The position numbers and the translations under genes are program-made. From positions 59,858 through 123,857 of the forward strand of contig JAUCZB010000010.1 of assembly GCA_030373325.1 (NCBI GenBank): DNA of 64,000 bases, read 5' to 3'. This stretch comes from Cyanobium sp. CZS25K (lineage in GTDB: Bacteria; Cyanobacteriota; Cyanobacteriia; PCC-6307; Cyanobiaceae). Shown in pieces: positions 24,100 to 33,406 of this stretch (position 1 is its first letter; the number at the start of each line of letters is the position of its first letter). Under the pieces are notes generated by a model. The model was not told the origin of the DNA. It did not search any database and saw only the letters and a program-made list of their open reading frames with translations.

Positions 24100-24759
24100 A
24101 TGGGCACCAGTTCCGACCCCCGCCTGATCGACGGCCCCGCCGACGCCCCCGCCACCGTGCTTCTCGCCCATGGGGCCGGGGCACCGATGGACAGCCCCTT
24201 CATGGCGGCCATCGCCGGCGGACTGGCCGCGGCGGGCTGGCGGGTGGTGCGCTTCGAGTTCGGCTACATGGCCCGGATGCGGGAAACGGGTCGCCGCCAG
24301 GGGCCCGAGCGGATGCCGGTGCTGCAGGAGGCGTTCCGCCAGCAGGTGCGGCTGGAGACGGGCGCGAGCCCGCAGCGGCCGCTGTTCATCGGCGGCAAGT
24401 CGATGGGCGGGCGGGTGGCCAGCCTGCTTCTTGATGAGCTGGCCGCCAGCGACGGGGTGCGGGGCTGCCTGTGCCTGGGCTACCCGTTCCATCCGCCCGG
24501 CAAGCCGCTGCAGCTGCGCACCGAGCACCTGGCCGCTCTGCGCACCCCGACCCTGATCCTGCAGGGGGAGCGCGACACGTTCGGGCGCAGGGAGGAGGTG
24601 GAGACCTACGGCCTCTCGCCGGCGGTGCAGCTGGAGTGGCTGCCCAGCGGCGACCACAGCTTCAAGCCGACACGCAGCTCGGGGCTGAGCGAAGCGGAGA
24701 ACTGGGCGACGGCGGTGGCGGCGTGCCACCGGTTTGTGCGGGGGGTGCTGGCGGGGTGA
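24100..24759 (+). CDS. Alpha/beta hydrolase, KANL3/Tex30-like
   Basis: A 219-residue cytosolic hydrolase. The oxyanion-loop segment LLAHGAGAPMDSPFM is near 21-35, and the nucleophile elbow GGKSMGGR holds Ser101. YPFHPPGKP, TLILQGERDTFG (acid residue) and the C-terminal GDHSFKP (His) complete the triad. The order and short length match the Tex30/KANL3 branch of dienelactone-hydrolase-like proteins; substrate unknown. ATG 24100 is the best start, very close to the divergent secreted-protein gene. Confidence 0.8.
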   Translation: MGTSSDPRLIDGPADAPATVLLAHGAGAPMDSPFMAAIAGGLAAAGWRVVRFEFGYMARMRETGRRQGPERMPVLQEAFRQQVRLETGASPQRPLFIGGKSMGGRVASLLLDELAASDGVRGCLCLGYPFHPPGKPLQLRTEHLAALRTPTLILQGERDTFGRREEVETYGLSPAVQLEWLPSGDHSFKPTRSSGLSEAENWATAVAACHRFVRGVLAG

Positions 24760-24802
24760 GCGCTTTGAGCCGGTGCGGCCGAGGCTGGGCTGAGGCCGTG
24801 GC

Positions 24803-25324
24803 TCACAGCCAGCCCCGGCTCCGCGCCAGCCGGTTCGCCTCTTCGGCCGCCTCGACACAGCGGCGGGCCCGGCGCTTGAGGTCGTCCTGGCCGCGGGCAC
24901 GAAGCAGGTAGGCCTCCAGTGCCTCGGGGGTTTCGATCAGCGCCAGCAGCCCGGCGCATCCCGCACCGAGGGACGGATCGGCCAGCAGACGACTCACCAG
25001 ATTCGCGTCCCACAGGGCCGCGCCGCTGCCGCCGGACGCGAACAACTGCTGCCGCAGCAGGTGGAGGCAGCTGGCCCGGAGCGCATCGAGCTGGCCGGGC
25101 CGCAGGCGGCGGCTGTTGGGCAGGCCCGCCGCAGGGGCGTGCTCCACGCTCCAGCTCAGGCCGGTGCCCGGCAAACCCAGCGTGGTGCGGGCACCACCGG
25201 CGCGGGCCACCGGAACGTTGACCGACGCGCCGCGGCCCCCCACCGAGATCGAGCTGAGGCCGGCGCTCGTGAAGTTGAAGCGCAGCGGACCGAGGCGGGC
25301 GCTGCGGCGGAAGCGGAAGGGCAT
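24803..25324 (-). CDS. DUF4236-domain protein
   Basis: A 173-residue protein whose first 55 residues are a DUF4236 domain: MPFRFRRSARLGPLRFNFT, then GLSSISVGGRGASVNV and GLPGTGLSWS. The rest is helical and Leu/Ala/Arg-rich, with ALRASCLHLLRQQLF and RARRCVEAAEEANRLAR. DUF4236 is usually an N-terminal module of proteins of unknown role. Convergent with the hydrolase gene. Confidence 0.7.
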   Translation of the reverse strand: MPFRFRRSARLGPLRFNFTSAGLSSISVGGRGASVNVPVARAGGARTTLGLPGTGLSWSVEHAPAAGLPNSRRLRPGQLDALRASCLHLLRQQLFASGGSGAALWDANLVSRLLADPSLGAGCAGLLALIETPEALEAYLLRARGQDDLKRRARRCVEAAEEANRLARSRGWL

Positions 25325-25640
25325 GGGGCGGCAGAGCTGGGGGGAGGGGGTGGGCAGATCGTGGCGCGTATCGAATCGTCCGTGCAGGCCCGTTTCCGCC
25401 GTGAAGGCACACCCATTTCGACCATGGGCCGATCAAACTGCTGCGAGGAGATCGCCTTGATCAGGGCTCAAGCTGAGGTCAAGTAGTGCTTCGCAGGAAC
25501 ACAACCCGATTGCAGGTGACGAGGCTCGACACTGACTGGCAGGAGCTGAGGACCCTGCGGGACGTCCTCAATCCTGGTGTCCCGGTCATGGCCGACAGCG
25601 CGTGCAAGGAGAAGGAGTCCCGCCCGTGGGTGGAGGTGCC
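25325..25640. other. Intergenic region upstream of the type I restriction locus
   Basis: About 316 bases, no supported gene. It must carry the promoters of the leftward DUF4236 gene and the rightward hsdR gene. A GGAGG element (about 25632-25636) precedes the hsdR GTG at 25641 at a usable distance. Confidence 0.4.
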
Positions 25641-28600
25641 GTGAGCACCAACTTCGCCCAACTTCGGGGCTACGACGAGCAGCTGTTCCGGCTGGGGGGG
25701 CTGGCGGAGCGGTACTTCCCGGAGGATCCCAACACGGCGCTGATCAAGCTGCGGCAGCTGGGCGAGCGGTTGGCCCAGCAGGTGGCGTCCCGCTTCGGGG
25801 TGTTCACCAGTATCGAGGAATCGCAGCTGGCCCTGCTCCGGCGCCTGGAGGCCGAGGGGCTGATCGAACGGGAGGTGGCGGGCCTCTTCCACGACCTGCG
25901 CAGGACCGGCAACACCGCCACCCATGGGCTGCAGGGCGATCACGCCACGGCCCTGAGCACGCTCAAGATCGCCTGGCAGCTGGGGGTGTGGTTTCACCGC
26001 AGCTTCGGCGATCCAGCCTTTCGCAGCGGGCCGTTTCGGCCGCCTCAGCCGCCGGTTGCTGAAAGCGACGACCTCCGGCAGGAGCTGGCCCGGCTTCAGG
26101 CCGCCCTCGAGGCCTTCCGCGCCAACGAGGGGGCGCTGGCCGACCAACTCAGCGCCGCAGAAGCTCAGCTGGAGCAGGCCCTGGGGGAGCAGCAGCAATG
26201 GGAGCAGCTGGCGGAGGCCGCCGAAGCGGACAAGGCGGCGCTGGCGGCGCAGCTGAGCGCGCTGCAGAACGACGCCGCCCAGCGGCCTGCCGGGGTGACG
26301 GCCGGATTGCGCCAGGCGGCCCGCAAGGCCGCCGATGCGATCGAGCTGGATGAGGCCGCCACCCGCCAGTTGATCGATGCACAGCTGCGGCAGGCGGGCT
26401 GGGAGGCCGACAGCCAGGAACTCCGCTTCAGCAGGGGCGCGCGGCCCCAGAAGAACCGCAACCTCGCCATCGCCGAGTGGCCCACCAGCAGCGGCCCGGC
26501 GGATTACGTGCTGTTCGTGGGGCTCACGCCGATGGCGGCGGTGGAGGCCAAGCGGGCCAACAAGGATGTGGCCGGTGTGCTGCCCCAGGCCCAGCGCTAT
26601 TGCCGCGACTTCCAGCCCGATGCGGCGATGGAAGTCTCCGCTCAGGGTTTCGGCCCGGAGGGCGAGTACCAGGTTCCCTTCGCCTTCTCCACCAATGGTC
26701 GGCCCTTCCTTCAGCAACTGCGCACCCGCAGCGGCATCTGGTTCCGGGATCTGCGCCGCAGTGAGAATCTCGCCAATCCCCTCGATGGCTGGTACGCACC
26801 GGAGGGGCTCAAGGAGCTTTCCCGCCAGGACGTGGGCCGCGCCCAGGAGCAGCTGCGACGGGAAGCGTTCAGCTACGGCTTTCCGCTGCGCCCCTACCAG
26901 CGGCGCGCCATCGAGGCCACCGAAGCGGCCATCGGCGCCGGCCAGCGGGAGATCCTGCTGGCGATGGCCACGGGCACCGGCAAGACCAAAACCTGTGTGG
27001 CCCTGATCTACCGCCTGCTCAAGAGCGGCCGCTTCCGGCGGGTGCTGTTTCTGGTGGATCGCTCCGAACTGGGGATCCAGGCCGCCGATGCCTTCAAGGA
27101 AACCCGAATGGAGAGCCTGCAGAGCTTCGCCGACATCTACGGCATCAAGGAACTGGGCGAGCGCGAGGCCGAATCCGACACCAGGGTGCACATCGCCACG
27201 GTGCAAGCCATGGTGCAGCGCCTGCTGCTCGGCAGCGACGACGACAAGCCCACGGTGGACACCTACGACCTGATCGTGGTGGATGAATGCCACCGGGGCT
27301 ACCTGCTGGATCGGGAGCTGAGCGATCGGGAGCTGCGCTTCCGTGATTTCAATGACTACGTGTCGAAGTACCGGCGTGTGATCGAGATGTTCGATGCGGT
27401 GAAGATCGGCCTGACGGCCACGCCCGCCCTGCACACGGTGGAGATCTTCGGCCAGCCGGTGTTCGTGTACAGCTACCGCGAGGCGGTGGTGGACGGCTAT
27501 CTGGTGGACCACGAGCCGCCGATCCTGATCCGAACCGAACTCTCCAGCGAGGGGATCGTGTGGGAGGCGGGCGAAGAGGTGAAAACCTACGATCCGCGCA
27601 CGGCCCAGATCGAGCTGTTCACCACCCCCGATGAGCTGCGTTTCGCGGTGGAGGCCTTCAACCGCCAGGTGATCACCGAGCCGTTCAACAGGGTGGTGTG
27701 CGGGGAGCTGGCCAGGGAACTGGATCCATTCTCGCCCTACAAAACGCTGATCTTCTGCGCCACCGATGCCCATGCCGATCTGGTGGTGATGCTGCTGAAG
27801 GAAGCCTTCCGGGAGTATTACGACGGCGTGGATGATGACGCCGTGGCCAAGATCACCGGCGCCAGCGACAGGCCCAAGGAATTGATCCGCCGCTACAAGA
27901 ACGAAGCCTTCCCCAATGTGGCGGTCACGGTGGATCTGCTCAGTACCGGCGTGGATGTGCCGGCGATCTGCAACATCGTGTTCCTGCGGCGTATGAACAG
28001 CCGGATTCTCTACGACCAGATGATCGGCCGTGCCACCCGTCTGTGCGATCCGATCGACAAGAGCCACTTCCGCATCTTCGACGCGGTGGGCATCTACGAC
28101 GCCCTGCAGGCCTTCACCCAGATGCAGCCGGTGGTGGTGAACCCGAAGATCAGCTTCAGCCAGCTGATCGGCGAGCTGGAGAGCACCGATGGCGAGGAGT
28201 GCGAGCTGGTGCGGGAGCAGCTGATCGCCAAGCTGCGCCGCAAGCAGCGGCACCTGAGCGAATCCAACGCCGCCCGCTTCCGGCAGCTGACCGGCGAGGA
28301 ACCGGCCGACTTCATCCACCGCCTGCGGCAGCTGCCGATCGCCGAGGCCAGCCGCTGGCTGGGCACGATCGGCGGGCTGGGTGAGCTGCTGGATGCGCAG
28401 TGGGAAGGACCCGCCCAGCCCCAGTTCATCGCGGAGCACGACGACAGCCTGCGCGCGATCGAGCGGGGTTACGGCGAGGCCAGCCGCCCGCAGGACTACC
28501 TCGATGGCTTCACGGCCTTCGTGCGCGATCCCGGCAACGCCCTGCCGGCGCTCACCACCGTGCTGCAGCGGCCCTGGGAACTCACCCGATCGGATCTGCG

Positions 28601-28997
28601 GGAGCTGAAGCTGGCCCTGGACCAGCGGGGCTACAGCGAAACCACCCTGGCCACCGCCTGGCGGGAAGCCACCAACCAGGACATGGCCGCCTCGATCATG
28701 GGCTACATCCGCCAGGCGGCCCTGGGCGATCCCCTGGTGCCCTACGAGCAGCGGGTGGAGAAGGCGCTGCAGCGGATCCTGGCGTCACGGGCCTGGAGCG
28801 AGCCCCAACGCCAGTGGCTGCAGCGCATCGCCAACCAGACCAAGGCGATCACGATCGTCGACCGTGAGGCCCTCGACGACGACGCCCTGCTGTTCCGGCG
28901 CGAGGGGGGCGGCTGGCAACGGCTGAACAAGCTGTTCGGCGGCGAACTGGAGCAGGTGCTGCACCGCTTCAACACAGCCGTGTGGGAGGCCGCTTGA
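25641..28997 (+). CDS. hsdR: Type I restriction endonuclease R subunit with DUF4145-like N-terminus
   Basis: Motor and nuclease subunit of a type I restriction-modification enzyme, 1118 residues from GTG 25641. Residues 1-140 are a helical DUF4145-like region (FAQLRGYDEQLFRLGGLAERYF, RRTGNTATHG); 140-220 are Glu/Gln/Ala-rich coiled coil. The PD-(D/E)xK nuclease follows: ADYVLFVGL near 287 and VEAKRANKD near 300. The helicase has Walker A MATGTGKTKTC at about 442-452, DECHRG near 548, GLTATP near 590, and motif VI in MIGRATRLCD. Residues after about 850 form the C-terminal helical region. EcoEI/KpnA-like in organisation. Separated from hsdM by two toxin-antitoxin pairs. No disrupting stop was seen. 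Confidence 0.92.
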   Translation: MSTNFAQLRGYDEQLFRLGGLAERYFPEDPNTALIKLRQLGERLAQQVASRFGVFTSIEESQLALLRRLEAEGLIEREVAGLFHDLRRTGNTATHGLQGDHATALSTLKIAWQLGVWFHRSFGDPAFRSGPFRPPQPPVAESDDLRQELARLQAALEAFRANEGALADQLSAAEAQLEQALGEQQQWEQLAEAAEADKAALAAQLSALQNDAAQRPAGVTAGLRQAARKAADAIELDEAATRQLIDAQLRQAGWEADSQELRFSRGARPQKNRNLAIAEWPTSSGPADYVLFVGLTPMAAVEAKRANKDVAGVLPQAQRYCRDFQPDAAMEVSAQGFGPEGEYQVPFAFSTNGRPFLQQLRTRSGIWFRDLRRSENLANPLDGWYAPEGLKELSRQDVGRAQEQLRREAFSYGFPLRPYQRRAIEATEAAIGAGQREILLAMATGTGKTKTCVALIYRLLKSGRFRRVLFLVDRSELGIQAADAFKETRMESLQSFADIYGIKELGEREAESDTRVHIATVQAMVQRLLLGSDDDKPTVDTYDLIVVDECHRGYLLDRELSDRELRFRDFNDYVSKYRRVIEMFDAVKIGLTATPALHTVEIFGQPVFVYSYREAVVDGYLVDHEPPILIRTELSSEGIVWEAGEEVKTYDPRTAQIELFTTPDELRFAVEAFNRQVITEPFNRVVCGELARELDPFSPYKTLIFCATDAHADLVVMLLKEAFREYYDGVDDDAVAKITGASDRPKELIRRYKNEAFPNVAVTVDLLSTGVDVPAICNIVFLRRMNSRILYDQMIGRATRLCDPIDKSHFRIFDAVGIYDALQAFTQMQPVVVNPKISFSQLIGELESTDGEECELVREQLIAKLRRKQRHLSESNAARFRQLTGEEPADFIHRLRQLPIAEASRWLGTIGGLGELLDAQWEGPAQPQFIAEHDDSLRAIERGYGEASRPQDYLDGFTAFVRDPGNALPALTTVLQRPWELTRSDLRELKLALDQRGYSETTLATAWREATNQDMAASIMGYIRQAALGDPLVPYEQRVEKALQRILASRAWSEPQRQWLQRIANQTKAITIVDREALDDDALLFRREGGGWQRLNKLFGGELEQVLHRFNTAVWEAA

Positions 28998-29067
28998 CCC
29001 GCGAGATCGCGGGCTCATCCATACCCATGCCACGCATAGGCACGGCAAACGGTGGTATCTTCAACAG

Positions 29068-29346
29068 GTGATCAGGTCGTTTCGCTGCCGCGACACCCGG
29101 ACCCTCTTTGAAGGGAAGCCGGTGCGGCGCTTCGGCAGCTTCGCCCGCGTGGCCTTTCGCAAGCTGGCGATCCTGGATGCCGCCGGTTGCCTCAACGATC
29201 TGCAGATCCCACCAGGCAATCGCCTGGAGCCACTACGGGGTGACCGCCATGGCCAGCACAGCATCCGCATCAACGACCAGTTCCGGCTCTGCTTCGTCTG
29301 GACCAACGCGGGACCCGAGGAGGTCGAGATCGTTGACTACCACTGA
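29068..29346 (+). CDS. higB: HigB/RelE-type toxin
   Basis: A 92-residue mRNA-interferase-like toxin beginning with GTG 29068. The family features are MIRSFRCRDTRTLFEG at the start, a helix FARVAFRKLAILDAAG, then NRLEPLRGDRHGQHSIRIND and the closing strand FRLCFVW...VEIVDYH. The toxin-first order followed by a HigA-type antitoxin is the normal HigBA arrangement. It lies 70 bases beyond hsdR on the same strand. In this family the toxin cleaves translated mRNA at the ribosome; activity here is inferred. Confidence 0.85.
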   Translation: MIRSFRCRDTRTLFEGKPVRRFGSFARVAFRKLAILDAAGCLNDLQIPPGNRLEPLRGDRHGQHSIRINDQFRLCFVWTNAGPEEVEIVDYH

Positions 29347-29350
29347 ACTC

Positions 29351-29632
29351 ATGCTGGTGCCTCCAGGCGAGGTGCTGCTGGAGGAGTTCCTGCGGCCGAT
29401 GGGAATCAGCCAGTACCGCCTGGCCCTCGCCATCGGCGTGCCGGAGAGCCGCATCAACGCGATCGTGAAGGGGCGGCGGGCGATCACCGCCGACACCGAT
29501 CTGCGCCTTTGCCGGTTCTTTGGCCTCAGTGAGGGCTTCTGGCTGCGGATGCAGGCCAGCCATGACCTGAAGCTTGCCAAGCAGGCTCTCGGGGACGTGC
29601 TGCCAGCGATTGAGCCGTTGCAACTCGCCTGA
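29351..29632 (+). CDS. higA: HigA-type XRE antitoxin
   Basis: Antitoxin of 93 residues from ATG 29351 (MLVPPGEVLLEEF). A TTG at 29333, overlapping the toxin gene, would add MTTTEL and is an alternative. The helix-turn-helix is MGISQYRLALAIGVPESRINAI, read in two parts at about 18-40, followed by KGRRAITADTDLRLCRFFGLSEGFWLRMQ in parts, the HigA signature. It binds the toxin and represses the pair's promoter. Confidence 0.85.
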   Translation: MLVPPGEVLLEEFLRPMGISQYRLALAIGVPESRINAIVKGRRAITADTDLRLCRFFGLSEGFWLRMQASHDLKLAKQALGDVLPAIEPLQLA

Positions 29633-29670
29633 TCTAGTCTTGGTATCGACCGTCCCGGAAGGCAAGAGCG

Positions 29671-29931
29671 ATGCGCGCCAAGCTATTCCGCAATGGCCGC
29701 AGCCAGGCCGTACGCCTGCCGGCTGCCTTTCGCTTCGAGGGAACGGAAGTGGAGATCGAGCGCGACCCGGACACCGGAGCCGTGGTGCTCACGCCGGTGC
29801 GGCCATCGGCCCTTGCCTTGCTGGAGCTGAGGGATGCGTTGCTGCAGGAGCCTGGCTTCCGGGCCGAACTGGAGGCGTTGTTCGAGGGATTGCACGACAC
29901 CCGTTCTGCCGAACCGGTGGACTTCCCCTGA
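29671..29931 (+). CDS. vapB: VapB-type antitoxin (AbrB/SpoVT fold)
   Basis: An 86-residue antitoxin: MRAKLFRNGRSQAVRLPAAFRF is the swapped-hairpin DNA-binding part (seen in two pieces at 1-22), and the C-terminal half, from about 45, is helical and acidic for toxin binding. The stop TGA overlaps the ATG of the PIN toxin gene (TGATG at 29929-29933). It starts 38 bases after higA, so both pairs are stacked. Confidence 0.85.
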   Translation: MRAKLFRNGRSQAVRLPAAFRFEGTEVEIERDPDTGAVVLTPVRPSALALLELRDALLQEPGFRAELEALFEGLHDTRSAEPVDFP

Positions 29932-30329
29932 TGGCTGCGGGGAACAAGAGGCTGATGCTCGACACCAACGCCGTGAGCGCCTTTCTGAAAGGACGCTCGC
30001 CGCGACTGGATTCCTGGGTGCGTGACCAACGCTGTTGCCTGTCGTCGATCGTGGTGGCCGAGATCCGCTACGGGCTGGAGAAGCTGCCGGCGGCGACGCG
30101 GTTACAAGAGCTGGCGGAGGCCACCCTCGAGACCCTGGAGATCCTGCCCTGGTCGGAAGCATGCACGAGGATCTACGGCCGGCTTCGGGTCGATCTGGAA
30201 CGCAACGGGAAGCCCTTGGCGGCGATGGATCTGCTGATCGCCAGCCATGCCCTCAGCGAAGGCTGCGCCCTGGTGACGGCGGATCTGGCCTTTGCCAACG
30301 TGGCTGAGCTCAGCCTGGAGGCCTGGTGA
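29931..30329 (+). CDS. vapC: VapC-type PIN-domain toxin
   Basis: A 132-residue PIN ribonuclease. The four acidic sites are visible: D in LMLDTNAVSAF near 10, E in SSIVVAEIRYGLE near 45, D in AAMDLLIASHAL near 99, and the D of LVTADLAFAN near 117. Overlaps vapB by one base and the hsdM start by a few bases, so it is embedded between restriction genes. VapC toxins of this kind cleave tRNA or rRNA; target unknown. Confidence 0.87.
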   Translation: MAAGNKRLMLDTNAVSAFLKGRSPRLDSWVRDQRCCLSSIVVAEIRYGLEKLPAATRLQELAEATLETLEILPWSEACTRIYGRLRVDLERNGKPLAAMDLLIASHALSEGCALVTADLAFANVAELSLEAW

Positions 30330-31810
30330 TGGGAGCAAGCATTTCAAGCCACAGCCACACCCACGACATCGTCGCCAAGCTCTGGAACCTCTGCAATGTG
30401 CTGAAGGACGACGGGGTGACATACCACCAGTACGTGAGCGAGCTCACCTATCTGTTGTTCCTGAAGATGGCCAAGGAAACCGGCACCGAAGCCGGGATCC
30501 CCGAAGAATGGCGCTGGGACGAGCTGGAGAAGCTGAAGGGCCTCAAGCAGCTGGAGCACTACAAGCTGCTGCTGCTTGAGCTGGGCAGCAGTGAGAGCGG
30601 CAGCTCGGTGCTGGTGCAGGAGATCTTCGCTAATGCCAGCTCCTTCATCCGCAAGCCCGTCACGCTGAACAAGCTGGTGGCGGAGATTGACAAGCTGGAT
30701 TGGTACAGCGCCCGCCAGGAAGGCCTGGGCGATCTGTATGAGGGCTTGCTGCAGAAGAATGCCGAGGAGAAGAAATCCGGCGCGGGCCAATACTTCACGC
30801 CCCGGCCACTGATCGATGCGATGGTGGCGGTGATGCAGCCGCAGTTGGGCGATGTGATCCAGGATCCGGCGGCGGGCACCGGTGGTTTTCTGATTGCGGC
30901 GCAGCGCTGGATCCAGGAGCATCAGGAGATCAGCGAGCTGAATGAGACGCAGCAGAAGCAGTTCTACGAGCGCACCTTCTACGGCATGGAGCACGTGCAG
31001 GACACGCACCGGCTGGCGCTGATGAACCTGATGCTGCACGGGCTGGATTCGCTGCCCGGCCAGGGGGGCATCCGCTACGGCGACACGATGAGCAGCGACG
31101 GCGAGGGGTTGCCGCAGGCCAGCCTGATCCTCACCAATCCACCGTTCGGCACCAAGAAGGGCGGCGGCCTGCCGAGCCGCACCGATTTCACCTTCCCCAC
31201 CAGCAACAAGCAGTTCTGCTTCCTGCAACACATCTACCGCGCCCTGGTGCCCGGCGGCCGGGCGGCGGTGGTGCTGCCCGACAACGTGCTGTTCGAAGGC
31301 AACGTGGGCAAGCAGATCCGCGCCGATCTGATGGACAAGTGCAACCTGCACACGATCCTGCGCCTGCCCACCGGCATCTTCTACGCCCAGGGCGTGAAGA
31401 CCAACGTGCTGTTCTTCAGCCGCGGCAGCAGCGAGAAGGGCAACACCGCAGCGGTGTGGGTGTACGACCTGCGGGCCAACATGCCGGCCTTCGGCAAGCG
31501 CACACCGCTCACCCGCGAGCATTTCGCCGACTTCGAGGCGGCCTACGGCGCTGATCCGCTGGGGGGGCTGGCACCGCGCACTGCCACGGGGCCCGAGGGG
31601 CGTTGGCAATGCTTCAGCCGCGAGGTGATCGCCGAGCGGGGCGACAGCCTCGATCTGGCCTGGCTGAAGGATGATTCGGCTGAGGATGGCGCTGACCTGC
31701 CGGAGCCGGCGGTGCTGGCCCAGGAGGCGATGGACGAGCTGGAGGGGGCGCTGGCGGACCTGAGGGCGATCCTTTTGGAGCTGGGGGAAGAGGTGGAGGA
31801 GTTGGTGTGA
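30329..31810 (+). CDS. hsdM: Type I restriction-modification DNA methyltransferase M subunit
   Basis: N6-adenine methyltransferase of the type I enzyme, 493 residues. The N-terminal helical HsdM-N domain (about 10-130) precedes the SAM motif DPAAGTGGFLIAA near 179 and the catalytic NPPF near 269-272, followed by GTKKGGGLPSR, LPDNVLFEG and the C-terminal acidic helix. Starts at ATG 30329, or at the adjacent GTG 30326, which overlaps the vapC stop. Its TGA overlaps the ATG of hsdS (31810), so M and S are translationally coupled. Confidence 0.92.
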   Translation: MGASISSHSHTHDIVAKLWNLCNVLKDDGVTYHQYVSELTYLLFLKMAKETGTEAGIPEEWRWDELEKLKGLKQLEHYKLLLLELGSSESGSSVLVQEIFANASSFIRKPVTLNKLVAEIDKLDWYSARQEGLGDLYEGLLQKNAEEKKSGAGQYFTPRPLIDAMVAVMQPQLGDVIQDPAAGTGGFLIAAQRWIQEHQEISELNETQQKQFYERTFYGMEHVQDTHRLALMNLMLHGLDSLPGQGGIRYGDTMSSDGEGLPQASLILTNPPFGTKKGGGLPSRTDFTFPTSNKQFCFLQHIYRALVPGGRAAVVLPDNVLFEGNVGKQIRADLMDKCNLHTILRLPTGIFYAQGVKTNVLFFSRGSSEKGNTAAVWVYDLRANMPAFGKRTPLTREHFADFEAAYGADPLGGLAPRTATGPEGRWQCFSREVIAERGDSLDLAWLKDDSAEDGADLPEPAVLAQEAMDELEGALADLRAILLELGEEVEELV

Positions 31811-33405
31811 TGGAGGGGAGGGAGTTGCCGGTGGGGTGGGCCTCAGAGACCCTTGGAGAAGTGAGCGAGATCATTCGCGGCATTACATTTCCTGCTTCTG
31901 CTAAGGAACCCTTCAAGACAGACGCCAATATCTGTTGTTTGCGAACCAGCAATATCCAGAGAGAAATCGATTGGGAAAAGATCTACTTTGTAGACAGAGC
32001 CTTTGTCAAAAGGCCCAATCAGCTCGTCCGGCCAGGGGACGTTCTCATGTCAATGGCAAATAGCTATGAGCTTGTTGGAAAGGTCTCCGTTGTAAGAGAG
32101 TTGCCATATGAGACGGCGTTCGGAGCATTCTTGAGCGCAGTTCGGCCGCTCCCAGCGATGATTGATCAGTTCCTCTTTCACTTTCTTCGATCGGAGACTG
32201 TTCAACGCCAAATTCGTGAAGGCTCAAGCCAGACAACAAACATTGCGAATGTATCGGCTGCTCGATTGCGTGAGATCGCCGTTCCTCTCGCTCCACTCAA
32301 CGAACAACGCCGCATCGCCGCCAAGCTCGACACCACCCTCGCCGCTGTCGAGGCCTGCCGCCAGCGGCTCGATGGCGTGGCGGCGATCCTCAAGCGCTTT
32401 CGCCAGGCGGTGCTGGCGGCGGCAACGTCGGGGGAGTTGACGCGGGAGTGGAGGGGGGAGAGAAGGGAGGCAACAAAATGGGAAGAGACGACCTTTGAAG
32501 CCGAGTGCGAGTACATCACTGTTGGTTTCGTTGGGAAAATGGCTGATCAATACGTGATAAGTGGAGTACCCTTCTTGCGCTCGCTCAACGTTCGCCCGTT
32601 TTATTTTGATAAAGAAAACCTCGCCTTTATCTCGCCAAGTTTTCATGCATCGATCAGGAAATCAAGCCTTCGCCCTGGCGATCTTGCCATTGTCAGAACG
32701 GGCGCGCCAGGGCAATGCTGCGTGATTCCCGAATCACTACCTGAAGCCAACTGCTCCGATCTTGTTATTGCAAGGCCCGCCAGGAGGCTTGTGGCAGATT
32801 ACGGAGCAATTGTCATCAACTCAACTTTGGGCCAGGGGTTCGTAAAGTCTGAGCAGGTTGGTGTTGCTCAGTCTCATTTTAATGTTGGCTCGATGAAGCG
32901 AGCCCCGCTACAACTTCCATCTATCCCAGAGCAACACGAAATTATCCGCCGCGCCCAGGAACTCTTCTCCCTCGCCGACCAACTAGAAGCCAAGCTCACC
33001 ACAGCTCGCAAGGTTGTCGATCGCCTCACCCCTGCCCTGCTGGTCAAGGCCTTCCGCGGTGAGCTAGTACCCCAGGATCCCAACGACGAACCCGCGAGCG
33101 TGCTGCTGGAACGGATCCGGGCGGCCCGCCAGGAGGAGGCTGCTGCGGGCAAACCTGCGCGGCGCGGGCGGCGCAAGGCTGCAGCCCACCCGGATAAGGC
33201 CCCTCGCACTGCCGCCCCCGCCCATCCCGATCTTCTTGCCCAGCTGCTGCAGGAATGCGGTGCCCTCAGTGAGCGGGCGCTGCTGGCCGCGTCCGAGCTG
33301 GATCCCGCTGGCTTTCGGGCCCAGCTGGCGTTGGAGCAGGGCCTGGGGGTGATTCGGGAAACAGCAGAGGATGGCCAGGTGCTGCTGGAGGCGGCGATCC
33401 CGTGA
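31810..33405 (+). CDS. hsdS: Type I specificity S subunit with C-terminal extension
   Basis: Specificity subunit, 531 residues from ATG 31810 (or GTG 31807). Two target recognition domains: TRD1 about 5-165 and TRD2 about 222-385, each followed by a conserved helix (PLAPLNEQRRIAAKLDTTLAA near 159-180; LPSIPEQHEIIRRAQELFSLADQL further on). The TRD DNA (about 31860-32290 and 32470-32930) is clearly AT-richer than the helix and flank DNA, which fits recombination of TRDs from elsewhere. The C-terminal tail beyond about 430 (RRGRRKAAAHPDKAPR, then a helical ALLAASELDPAGF module) is beyond the standard S plan. A second copy of this tail lies at 35222-35344. Confidence 0.9.
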   Translation: MEGRELPVGWASETLGEVSEIIRGITFPASAKEPFKTDANICCLRTSNIQREIDWEKIYFVDRAFVKRPNQLVRPGDVLMSMANSYELVGKVSVVRELPYETAFGAFLSAVRPLPAMIDQFLFHFLRSETVQRQIREGSSQTTNIANVSAARLREIAVPLAPLNEQRRIAAKLDTTLAAVEACRQRLDGVAAILKRFRQAVLAAATSGELTREWRGERREATKWEETTFEAECEYITVGFVGKMADQYVISGVPFLRSLNVRPFYFDKENLAFISPSFHASIRKSSLRPGDLAIVRTGAPGQCCVIPESLPEANCSDLVIARPARRLVADYGAIVINSTLGQGFVKSEQVGVAQSHFNVGSMKRAPLQLPSIPEQHEIIRRAQELFSLADQLEAKLTTARKVVDRLTPALLVKAFRGELVPQDPNDEPASVLLERIRAARQEEAAAGKPARRGRRKAAAHPDKAPRTAAPAHPDLLAQLLQECGALSERALLAASELDPAGFRAQLALEQGLGVIRETAEDGQVLLEAAIP

Positions 33406-33406
33406 G

